Shown one piece after another: positions 56,816 through 64,000 of a stretch of DNA of 64,000 bases. Within the stretch, counting starts at the first letter, position 1, and every line of letters begins with the position of its first letter. The stretch lies in assembly GCA_029244985.1 (NCBI GenBank), contig JAQWQD010000028.1, positions 1-64,000 of the forward strand, given 5' to 3'. Made by a program: the position numbers and the translations under genes. A model generated the notes under the pieces. That model was not told where the DNA came from, did not search any database, and was given only the letters and a program-made list of their open reading frames with translations. Source of the stretch: Gammaproteobacteria bacterium. GTDB lineage: Bacteria > Pseudomonadota > Gammaproteobacteria > Pseudomonadales > Pseudohongiellaceae.

Positions 56816-58076
56816 AAACGTTTGTTACCTCACCTTGTGTGTTTACGCCCCAACTTTGTATACACGGCGTATGATAAAAACTTAGCGTGCCTTTTTGCGC
56901 AATTAAAGCCTCACGGGTTGGTTGCACGTTACCTTGGCTATCTGTCGCTCGGCTTTGCAATATTGCTCTGCCTCCATTCCATTCCCAAGGTATAGTAAAT
57001 CGAGTGAGAGCCCTATCAAGCTGGTGCCCCTGAATCGCCGCTTCAGCCCAGGTTTGACCTCCATCTGCGCTTACCTCTACCCTTCTGATGCTCCCGCTTC
57101 CACTCCATGCGATGCCGGTTACTTGATAAATGCCCCTTTGGTCCAAGGTCATTTCCCCCGATGGGGATGTGATAAGGGACTTTGTGCCCATGGGGAAGGT
57201 AAATTGGTAACTTGACCTATCTGGCAGAGTATCAGTGTATTTGCTTGTCTCATCCCGAAATTGAGCAGGTTCAGCCGTGAGCTTCAATTGAGTCAGCCAC
57301 TTGACGCTGATATTGCCCTCCCAGCCAGGACAGAATAAGCGCATAGGGTAACCTTGCTCAGGCCTAACAGCTTCTCCATTTTGATATAAAGCTACCATAA
57401 CGTCATCAAGCGCCTTGGAAATGGGCACAGACCTTCCCATGCTTGCGGCATCGGCACCGACCGCTGCCACCCATTTTGCTTCAGGAAGCACGCCAGCTTC
57501 ATCTAAAAGAGTAGACAGAGGTATGCCAGTCCATTCGGCGCAGGATACTAATCCGTGCAAGCTTTGAGCAGACCCTCCTACCTCGCCTCGCATCAATGCT
57601 CCACTATTACCTGAACATTCGAGGAAATGAATATGGCTTACCATTTGGTACTTTAAGAGATCTTCGTATCGGAACACGAGGGGTTGTCTTACCAGGCCAT
57701 TTATAACCAAATTATGTTGTGACGGGTCAATATTTGGGATGCCGGCGTGGTGTCTTTCGAAATGCAAGCTATTCGGGGTGATTGTTCCTTGTAAATGTTG
57801 TAAAGGTGAGCGTGAGGCGCCCCCGCCAGGATAGGTGGGGTTTGGTGCTCCCGAGAGTCTCTCAAGGTTTTCAGCGTATGAGGAGCGGGCGCCATAAGCG
57901 CTCGCTCCGGGGCCGGGTTGACGAGACCAAGAAGGGATTTGAAAGTTTATCCCGGAGTCTGCGCCAAGAGCTGCGCCAGACAAAGCCAGACCGGTGCCAG
58001 AAACCCCGAGACCAAGAAGGTGTCTCCGGCTAATCAGTCCATTAGCTGCAACTTTCTCAAAAACTTTGTCGGACAT
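56808..58076 (-). CDS. SoxC-like sulfite dehydrogenase (molybdenum)
   Basis: The 422-residue protein has a twin-arginine signal (ISRRHLLGLGVSGTGLALSG, R17-R18). The Mo-ligand cysteine is C154 (HIHFLECSGNSGALMRGE). The middle contains YPMRLFCPGWEGNISVKWLTQL and the C-terminal dimer domain IRRVEVSADGGQTWAEA. These are SoxC signatures. SoxC works with SoxD in thiosulfate oxidation, but no soxXYZAB genes are here, so it may act alone as a sulfite dehydrogenase. It follows the TPR gene after 19 bases. Confidence 0.9.
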   Translation of the reverse strand: MSDKVFEKVAANGLISRRHLLGLGVSGTGLALSGAALGADSGINFQIPSWSRQPGPGASAYGARSSYAENLERLSGAPNPTYPGGGASRSPLQHLQGTITPNSLHFERHHAGIPNIDPSQHNLVINGLVRQPLVFRYEDLLKYQMVSHIHFLECSGNSGALMRGEVGGSAQSLHGLVSCAEWTGIPLSTLLDEAGVLPEAKWVAAVGADAASMGRSVPISKALDDVMVALYQNGEAVRPEQGYPMRLFCPGWEGNISVKWLTQLKLTAEPAQFRDETSKYTDTLPDRSSYQFTFPMGTKSLITSPSGEMTLDQRGIYQVTGIAWSGSGSIRRVEVSADGGQTWAEAAIQGHQLDRALTRFTIPWEWNGGRAILQSRATDSQGNVQPTREALIAQKGTLSFYHTPCIQSWGVNTQGEVTNVYV

Positions 58077-58095
58077 AGTTGCTCCTTCCTATTTC

Positions 58096-59676
58096 TTAAA
58101 TGCCGAGAAAACCCTTGGCTTCGGTTACTTCGCTAAGGCTGTCATCCTGCCATAGAGTGTAAAAAGCCTGATAACTTTGTCGGGCATTCTGGGCGTCATC
58201 CATGCCGGCGTAACTTCTTGCTGCTCCTAGTAGTGCTCGCGGCCGGTTTGCCATGCGGCCTAGAGAGGCCTCATAAAGTTCTGCTGCTTTTCCGTGATTT
58301 CCCATCTCTAGCAACATGTCGCCAGCTAGTTCGTGAACCGGCTTTAGTGGGCTTGCTGCGCCTCTTGGAGGTGATTGATTTTCAGCAATCGATACCGCGT
58401 CCATAATCATAGAGATTGCCTCATCTTCCTGCCCTTTCTTAAACTTAGTCAGAGCTCTCACTTCCGTGGCTATAAGGCTAAGAGAAGTATTGTTGGGGCT
58501 CTGAGAAGAAAGCTCTTCTAGTCTATCTGAAACCGATTGCGCTAGATCAAGGTTCCCTAGGTTCGCAGCACTCAAGCCAAGCGCTAATAATTCATCAGCA
58601 TTTAACGAATCTGTCAGCTCGTAAGTATCCCATTTCTCAGTCTCTATTATGTGGCGCGCTTTCATAGTTTTGAGGGTACCTGTTGATCTTGGATCTCCAT
58701 TCTTCTCCAAAACTTCACTTGCTCTCCCTATCCACATGTTAGATCGGTCAAAATCTCCGCGCTGAAGGTCTCCGTATTGTCCCCAGTCAGATGAATGGTT
58801 TTGGTCACCAGCAGCATCACCGGGCTCCCAAAGATCCCAGCCTGCCTGGAAGGCGGAATCATTCCATTCAGATACCCTGTCCCACATGCCATGTTGAATA
58901 AAGATATGCGTGGGCATATGGCGCGCGTGAGATACCGCGGGAGCAATACTTGCGTATTTTTCTGCAGCCGTCAGCGCTAAGGGGGCGTAGGTAGGGTGGT
59001 CGAACGAGTGGATTATGTAGTGAGCAGCACCCGGATGGTTAGGGTTTTCTCGAAACAAATCCATTGCGATTGCTCCAGCCCTCATGCTGATTTCTGTGCC
59101 TGACTCTGTGAGGAAGTTATTTAGCACTCGATCGTCTTCAGAGACAGTTGCGCCACTTAACATAGATACTGCTGTAAAGGCGGCTACTTCTCGGTCTTGA
59201 GGAAAATCTTCATAGAGGTCCAGCATGGCATACATCCATGCCAACCTTTTATCGCCCAGAGAACCTTCCGTAAATGCAAATGCCTCTGCCGCTCTTACAA
59301 ATCCTTTTTCCCTAGCTGTCGGTGCTTTTGACAATCTTTCTTCTGAAGTTGAACCAAGGCGATTCAATGTTTCTTTAGGCGAATCAGGGTCTTGCAGAAC
59401 CGGTATTAAAGGGTGGTTGTAAGTTAAAGATTCCCCCCAATAAGCAAGAGCAAAATCAGGATCAATTTCCTGGGCTTTACGGAATTCACCCCTAGCTTGC
59501 TTCCAGCCAAAACTATGTAGATATCCGACTCCCAGCGTGAAGTGTTGCTGAGCTTCCCCTGAGGCGGAAGTTGGGAAGTCGAAAGTCCCTACTTGTTCGA
59601 GTTCCGCACCGAGTGCATTTGCAGAGAATGTCCCGCAAAGCAGAATGGATAAAACCAAATTGATGCAGTTTTTCAT
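58096..59676 (-). CDS. Secreted TPR protein of the HMPTHIF type
   Basis: The 526-residue protein has a signal peptide (LVLSILLCGTFSANALGAE) and TPR repeats (GVGYLHSFGWKQARGEFRKA, IDPDFALAYWGESLTYNHP, a C-terminal AAELYEASLGRMANRPRALLG). In the middle is a His-rich segment, NHPGAAHYIIHSFDHPTYAP and ARHMPTHIFIQHGMWDRV, which recurs in a widespread uncharacterised TPR family. Bound metal or cofactor is possible but unproved. It is the first gene of the operon with the SoxC-like enzyme and its cytochrome. Confidence 0.8.
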   Translation of the reverse strand: MKNCINLVLSILLCGTFSANALGAELEQVGTFDFPTSASGEAQQHFTLGVGYLHSFGWKQARGEFRKAQEIDPDFALAYWGESLTYNHPLIPVLQDPDSPKETLNRLGSTSEERLSKAPTAREKGFVRAAEAFAFTEGSLGDKRLAWMYAMLDLYEDFPQDREVAAFTAVSMLSGATVSEDDRVLNNFLTESGTEISMRAGAIAMDLFRENPNHPGAAHYIIHSFDHPTYAPLALTAAEKYASIAPAVSHARHMPTHIFIQHGMWDRVSEWNDSAFQAGWDLWEPGDAAGDQNHSSDWGQYGDLQRGDFDRSNMWIGRASEVLEKNGDPRSTGTLKTMKARHIIETEKWDTYELTDSLNADELLALGLSAANLGNLDLAQSVSDRLEELSSQSPNNTSLSLIATEVRALTKFKKGQEDEAISMIMDAVSIAENQSPPRGAASPLKPVHELAGDMLLEMGNHGKAAELYEASLGRMANRPRALLGAARSYAGMDDAQNARQSYQAFYTLWQDDSLSEVTEAKGFLGI

Positions 59677-59926
59677 GATCTACCCTCTAGTATAAATATT
59701 CCAATATGTAAGTTAGCTAAGCCTTGCAATCAATGATCTCTGGGTTGCAAAAACAACTCCTAACGCAGGCTAGCCGATACCTTAACCATCATTTTGACAG
59801 GAACTATGCTCTATGAGAAGGGTATTGGCGGTTTCAGTAACGTAGTTTTCAGACTTGCACGACTTCCGGCTTAAAATTAGCGCTCAGGATATTCCAGAGA
59901 ACTATTTATGAATTGGCGGAGATTAT

Positions 59927-60550
59927 TTAAATGCCATGAATTCCGGTAACTTTTTTTACAGATTCTCGCTGCCGCATACGTTTGTGGTGTTTGTGTATTT
60001 TTGGAAAATCTTCAATATTAACTTTATCTCCAGCAAGCCAGGTTGAAATACAAAACACATAACAATCACAGACACTAAAGTTTTCACCCAGCACCCAGGG
60101 GCCAGAAAACATTTCCTTTTCGATTAAAGTGAAAGATTCGGCCATGGTTTTTGGCACTTTTGCCTTCATTGCTGCTTGGGATACTTTGTCTTCATCTTCC
60201 ACCCATCTATTACCTCTAATCTTATGCGCATGATTTACATGAACAGTTGAGCTGAGGTAATTGTTAAAGGCCTGCATTTTGGCGAACTGGAAGTGATCAT
60301 TTAGCGGAGCTAATTTTGCCTTGGGGTATGTTTGCGCGATGTAAACCAAAATCGCAGGTGTTTCGGTGATTATCCCGTGTTTAGTTGCGAGAGCAGGTAC
60401 GCGGCCCTTGGGATTAACATTTAAATAATCATTTGATTGCTGTTCTGTTGTTGAAAAATCTAATTCATGTAGGTCGTAATCTGCCCCTGCTTCTTCTAGA
60501 GCAATTTGAGAAGCCACAGAAACAGTCTTTAATGCATAATAAAAAATCAT
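59927..60550 (-). CDS. Glutathione S-transferase
   Basis: From the ATG at 60550 the product is 207 residues and starts MIFYYALKTVSVASQIALEEAGADYD like other beta-type GSTs. It has the cis-proline motif NPKGRVPAL and the TETPAILVYIAQ helix. The ORF track adds 37 residues in front (start 60661). They do not resemble a GST and are probably not translated, although neither start has a strong ribosome-binding site. It conjugates glutathione to electrophiles. It follows the GMC oxidoreductase on the same strand. Confidence 0.82.
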   Translation of the reverse strand: MIFYYALKTVSVASQIALEEAGADYDLHELDFSTTEQQSNDYLNVNPKGRVPALATKHGIITETPAILVYIAQTYPKAKLAPLNDHFQFAKMQAFNNYLSSTVHVNHAHKIRGNRWVEDEDKVSQAAMKAKVPKTMAESFTLIEKEMFSGPWVLGENFSVCDCYVFCISTWLAGDKVNIEDFPKIHKHHKRMRQRESVKKVTGIHGI

Positions 60551-60679
60551 AGTTTGAGCTACTTTTAGTAAGTTTGAGACCTTCGTTTTATATACAATAT
60601 CATTATGAGTGAAATTGTCGATTTCGTTTACACTCAAATATGGATGGAGAAATTTTTCCAAGTGTCTCCACTTAGTGTT

Positions 60680-62299
60680 TTAATTTTCCTTTTTGCTTTT
60701 TAAAATAAATTCTGCCCCTTTCTCTGCGATCATTACCGTTGGCGCATTCGTGTTGCCCGAGGTTATGCGCGGCATTACAGAAGCGTCTATTACTCTCAAA
60801 TTTTTGATACCATGAACCTGCAGTCGATCATTAACCACTGCCATATTATCATTACCCATCTTACAGGTTCCCACTGGATGAAAAATAGTAGTACCTAGAT
60901 CTCTTGCTGCGCTTAACAGTTGTTCATCCGTTTGAATGTCTGAACCTGGTTTTAATTCTTTTGGTTTGAATTTTTCTAGTGCTTTAGCAGCCATTATTTT
61001 TCTGGTGAATTGCAACCCTCTCACTGCTACAGTTTCATCTTCAGAAGTAGAGAGATAATTTAGAGAAATCGCCGGGTAGTCTTCTGCATTGCGGGTTTTT
61101 ATTCGCACATGCCCGCGACTACTTGGGCGTAAGTTACATACAGAGGGTGTTATCGCATTAAATGTATGTAATGGGTCGCCAAACTTATCCAAAGACAGTG
61201 GTTGTACATGCCATTCTATATTTGCAGACGGCTGATCAGGATCACTCTTTGCAAATGCGCCCAATTGTGACGGAGGCATGGTCAGCGGACCAGACTTAAA
61301 GAACAGGTATTCGGCACCCATGGCCAGTTTTCCAAATAAGGAGTTTGCTCTTTGGTTCAGAGTCACTGTGTTTTTTACTTCGTAAACGCTGCGGACTTGT
61401 AAGTGGTCATGCAGGTTCTCACCCACGCCAGCTAATTCGGCGCGCACTGTTATTTCCTTCCCTTGCAATAGTTTGCCTGAGCCAATTCCTGATAATTGCA
61501 GTAGCTGTGGTGATCCAATAGCGCCTGCAGCTAGCAGCACTTCTTGATGAGCATGGAATAAATGCGATGGATTATTTCCAACTCGTGCATGAATACCAGT
61601 AGCTTGCAATTGGCCCGTATGGGTCGAAAATTCGATCCGTTCTACGTGTGCATGAGTCAGAACAGTTAGATTGGGGCGATTAGCAGCAGGGCGCAAATAA
61701 GCTTTGGTTGCACTCCAACGCTTACCTCTTCGTTGATTCATTTGAAAATAGGCATTGCCAAAGTTATCACCGCGATTAAATTCAGCAATTTTTGGAATAC
61801 CACTTTGTTCTGCGGCTTCGCGCCATGCGTCAAGGATTTCCCAGTTCACTCTTCGTTCTTCTACTCTGAGCTCTCCGCCACTTCCATGAAACGTCCCTGC
61901 GCCATGCTGGTAATCTTCAGATTTTTTAAAAATTGGCAAGACTTCGTCCCAGCTCCAGCCCCGGTTTCCCAAATCTGCCCAGTGATCATAGTCACTTTTC
62001 TGGCCGCGCATATAAATCATCGCGTTAATAGAGGAGCAGCCACCTAAGACTTTGCCTCTTGCATAACCTATTGTTCTGCCATTTAACCCTGGATCAGGTT
62101 CAGTCTGATAGCACCAGTCAGTTCGCGTATTGCCAATGGTGTACAGATAACCAACTGGGATATCAATCCAGAAATAATTATCCTTGTCGCCTGCTTCTAA
62201 CAATAGCACTTCGGTCTGAGGGTTTGCTGAAAGTCTGTTAGCAAGCACACACCCTGCCGTGCCAGCCCCAACGATTATATAGTCATATTCTTTTGTCAT
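60680..62299 (-). CDS. GMC-family FAD oxidoreductase
   Basis: The 539-residue flavoenzyme has the dinucleotide fold DYIIVGAGTAGCVLANRLSA, the GMC signature RGKVLGGCSSINAMIYMRG, and the C-terminal catalytic His region (TTIFHPVGTCKMGND) plus SGNTNAPTVMIAEKGAEFIL. Closest named relatives are choline and alcohol dehydrogenases such as BetA and AlkJ. It probably oxidises an alcohol at the membrane surface. Its start is 9 bases after the metallophosphoesterase stop. Confidence 0.92.
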   Translation of the reverse strand: MTKEYDYIIVGAGTAGCVLANRLSANPQTEVLLLEAGDKDNYFWIDIPVGYLYTIGNTRTDWCYQTEPDPGLNGRTIGYARGKVLGGCSSINAMIYMRGQKSDYDHWADLGNRGWSWDEVLPIFKKSEDYQHGAGTFHGSGGELRVEERRVNWEILDAWREAAEQSGIPKIAEFNRGDNFGNAYFQMNQRRGKRWSATKAYLRPAANRPNLTVLTHAHVERIEFSTHTGQLQATGIHARVGNNPSHLFHAHQEVLLAAGAIGSPQLLQLSGIGSGKLLQGKEITVRAELAGVGENLHDHLQVRSVYEVKNTVTLNQRANSLFGKLAMGAEYLFFKSGPLTMPPSQLGAFAKSDPDQPSANIEWHVQPLSLDKFGDPLHTFNAITPSVCNLRPSSRGHVRIKTRNAEDYPAISLNYLSTSEDETVAVRGLQFTRKIMAAKALEKFKPKELKPGSDIQTDEQLLSAARDLGTTIFHPVGTCKMGNDNMAVVNDRLQVHGIKNLRVIDASVMPRITSGNTNAPTVMIAEKGAEFILKSKKEN

Positions 62300-62308
62300 A
62301 GATTGTAA

Positions 62309-63997
62309 TTAATCGTTTGTAATTTCAAAACTAAATGTACCTTGCTGGATTTGACCGAATTCATCTGTACTCGATACAACGATGTGATGAAGCCCAATAT
62401 TAAGACCAGCAGGGAGAGGTAGTTCCCAGATATGAGATGAGCGATCTGGAGTAGGGTAAGCGTCATCAGAGTTAAGAAACTCCTCAAAAAGTAACTCAAT
62501 AAAAGGGTCGGTTCTCACTGTATAAGTCATTAGTTGGTCAGCGGCACCATCAAGTGAGGCCCAAACCATATCTCTTACCCCGCCATCAAATAAATTTACT
62601 ACGATTTTGGTATCATCTGAGAGAGAGCCGCGGTGAATGCTGCTACCTTCTGCTTGGTCAATAATCGGATCTAACATAATTCGCATTCTGTTAGTTCCGT
62701 CTGGGCCAGAAGGAAAAGGTATAAATTCTGGGGTTAGCTTCGTATTATTAAATTTAAGTACGTAAAACCCATTCGGATTGCCGTCTTCCATCATTGCATC
62801 TCGCACACCTCGCAGATCTTTTGGACCCCTAACCCAACCACTGCCTCGAACTTCAGCGAGCGTATGGGCAATCCAGGGAGAGCCAGTCCAGCCATGATTA
62901 TGATTCACTTCAACCTTAAAGCTGTTACTGGTGTCATGCCCTGCTAAACCATATATATGCTCAAAAGGCTCAAGTATTTGGAGTAATTCAGAGAAATTCT
63001 CTGTATTCGGGCCTGTCGTTGGTTCGGAGATGCCATCGTTTGCTTCCGCAATTAAAGGAATGTGGCTCGCGATCACCAGCAATTTTTCTGGTGGAATATG
63101 GTTAAGATCACTTTGTAACCATTGCAATTGAATTGGATTGATATAGCCACGGTATTCGCTACGACCGAAATCTTTGCCTTCGCCTGCATACTCAACATTA
63201 TTGAGCATCACGAAATGCACATTACCGTAATCGAAGGAGTAATAGGTAGGGCCAAAATGTTTTTTGTAAGTTTCATTAGCAAAATATCCATTCGGCGATT
63301 CAAAGTTCATGTCATGATTGCCGGGTAAATACCACTGTGGAATATCCATTAAACCCATCATGGCTTTATGGCGCTCGTAAAGATCTAAATTATCGAACAC
63401 AACATCCCCAACTGTTAGACCAAATTTTACGCCATAAGGGTTCCCAATTAATGGATTCACTAATTCTTCTCGCACCATATCTTGACCAGTCCCGTACTGG
63501 GCTTGGGTATCAGCAAAAGCATGGGCTAAAAAATTTTCGTTAGCCATGGTAGATGGAAATAGTGGGAAATCTATTGAGTCGGGTAAGATCCCAGTGGGTT
63601 CAATTACTGGCCAAAGCCATTCTACTGAAGTTCCAGTAATCTCATTTGGTGTCCCATTAGGGTAATGGCGATAGAAGAATTGTGGGATATTGTTCTCATC
63701 AACAGGGGTGGAGTAGTCTGCAGGTTTAGATATAAATAATATTTCAGTCGGGGCAAGACTAATTTGGTAGTCGCCAGCGCTATCCGTAAGTACAGTATTG
63801 CAGCCGTTTGATACCACCACTCCAGCGACACCAAATTCAACCGGCTCTTTTAGTAAATTCTGATTTGCGTCAAGAAAGACTGTTCCCCGCGCAATTTCGG
63901 CGTCTGCTCGCGTATTATTGCACTGGGCTAACACCACGCTACTTGCAAATATCACAGAACAAGAAGATAGAATCAAAAATGAAAGCTTGATAGACAT
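62309..63997 (-). CDS. Secreted calcineurin-like phosphoesterase
   Basis: The 562-residue protein starts at the window edge with a signal peptide (FLILSSCSVIFASSVVLAQ). An N-terminal Ig-like/SdrD-like segment follows (ARGTVFLDANQNLLKEP). The phosphoesterase core has ADTQAQ, LTVGDVVFDNLDLYERH, YLPGNHDMNF, IASHIPL and GLAGHD. A C-terminal beta domain ends in a FSFEI strand. The first motif is D-x-Q instead of D-x-H, a variant seen in this MetallophosN/C type. It is likely to be periplasmic. It opens the three-gene set with GMC and GST. Confidence 0.88.
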   Translation of the reverse strand: MSIKLSFLILSSCSVIFASSVVLAQCNNTRADAEIARGTVFLDANQNLLKEPVEFGVAGVVVSNGCNTVLTDSAGDYQISLAPTEILFISKPADYSTPVDENNIPQFFYRHYPNGTPNEITGTSVEWLWPVIEPTGILPDSIDFPLFPSTMANENFLAHAFADTQAQYGTGQDMVREELVNPLIGNPYGVKFGLTVGDVVFDNLDLYERHKAMMGLMDIPQWYLPGNHDMNFESPNGYFANETYKKHFGPTYYSFDYGNVHFVMLNNVEYAGEGKDFGRSEYRGYINPIQLQWLQSDLNHIPPEKLLVIASHIPLIAEANDGISEPTTGPNTENFSELLQILEPFEHIYGLAGHDTSNSFKVEVNHNHGWTGSPWIAHTLAEVRGSGWVRGPKDLRGVRDAMMEDGNPNGFYVLKFNNTKLTPEFIPFPSGPDGTNRMRIMLDPIIDQAEGSSIHRGSLSDDTKIVVNLFDGGVRDMVWASLDGAADQLMTYTVRTDPFIELLFEEFLNSDDAYPTPDRSSHIWELPLPAGLNIGLHHIVVSSTDEFGQIQQGTFSFEITND

Positions 63998-64000
63998 AAT

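Noticed and set aside
60551-60661. 37-residue N-terminal extension of the glutathione S-transferase
   Set aside because: It does not resemble the family, which begins at the MIFYY methionine; it is most likely an upstream start artefact of the ORF track.
63400-63560. Inactive phosphoesterase because of D-x-Q instead of D-x-H in motif I
   Set aside because: D-x-Q variants are common in this type of secreted calcineurin-like phosphoesterase and the other motifs are complete.

Overview
The window reads as a chromosomal segment of a free-living, probably marine, gammaproteobacterium. The evidence is the classical tuf / S10 / spc / alpha ribosomal order with Pseudomonas-like RpoA and ribosomal proteins, an arginine succinyltransferase (AST) operon, a YdbH-YnbE-YdbL envelope operon, a very large TonB-dependent receptor, and several periplasmic oxidases. 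Base composition is moderately AT-rich. I cannot name a genus. There are no insertion sequences, phage genes, CRISPR arrays or tRNA/rRNA genes that I can recognise.

Region 1 (1-14.7 kb, + strand): the 3' end of tuf and its terminator, then a good sigma70-type promoter and the S10 operon (rpsJ to rpsQ), the spc operon (rplN to rpmJ, including secY and the 38-codon rpmJ missed by the ORF track) and the alpha operon (rpsM to rplQ), closed by a strong terminator. L5 and L15 carry long charged C-terminal tails. Several intercistronic gaps hold clean hairpins (S10 leader, rpsJ-rplC, rplP-rpmC, rpsQ-rplN).

Region 2 (14.7-34.5 kb): an EamA permease; a periplasmic PQQ dehydrogenase; a minus-strand run of glpK, a histidine phosphatase, an LspA-like peptidase and a DapA-family aldolase; two plus-strand secreted hydrolases (a beta-propeller/CehA-McbA fusion and an alpha/beta hydrolase); a minus-strand sulfite-oxidase module (Moco enzyme, cytochrome c, SRPBCC protein) downstream of a methyltransferase and a DUF2214 membrane protein; a metabolite:H+ symporter; and the ydbH-ynbE-ydbL lipid-bridge operon.

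Region 3 (34.7-49.2 kb): a TonB receptor divergent from a secreted S9 peptidase (peptide scavenging), then an Lrp/AsnC regulator divergent from an arginine-catabolic operon astC - M20 hydrolase - astA - astD - astB. The usual astE is absent from the operon and the M20 enzyme may replace it. A secreted alkaline phosphatase converges on astB.

Region 4 (49.2-64 kb): the most unusual gene is a 72-codon SelW-like (Rdx family) selenoprotein read through an in-frame TGA (CMAU motif), with a hairpin of bacterial SECIS type just downstream. It is invisible in the ORF track. After it come an OFA-family transporter, a tandem pair of 759-residue DUF5916 outer-membrane proteins, a second Moco sulfite dehydrogenase/cytochrome c module with a TPR protein, and a metallophosphoesterase - GMC oxidoreductase - GST gene set.
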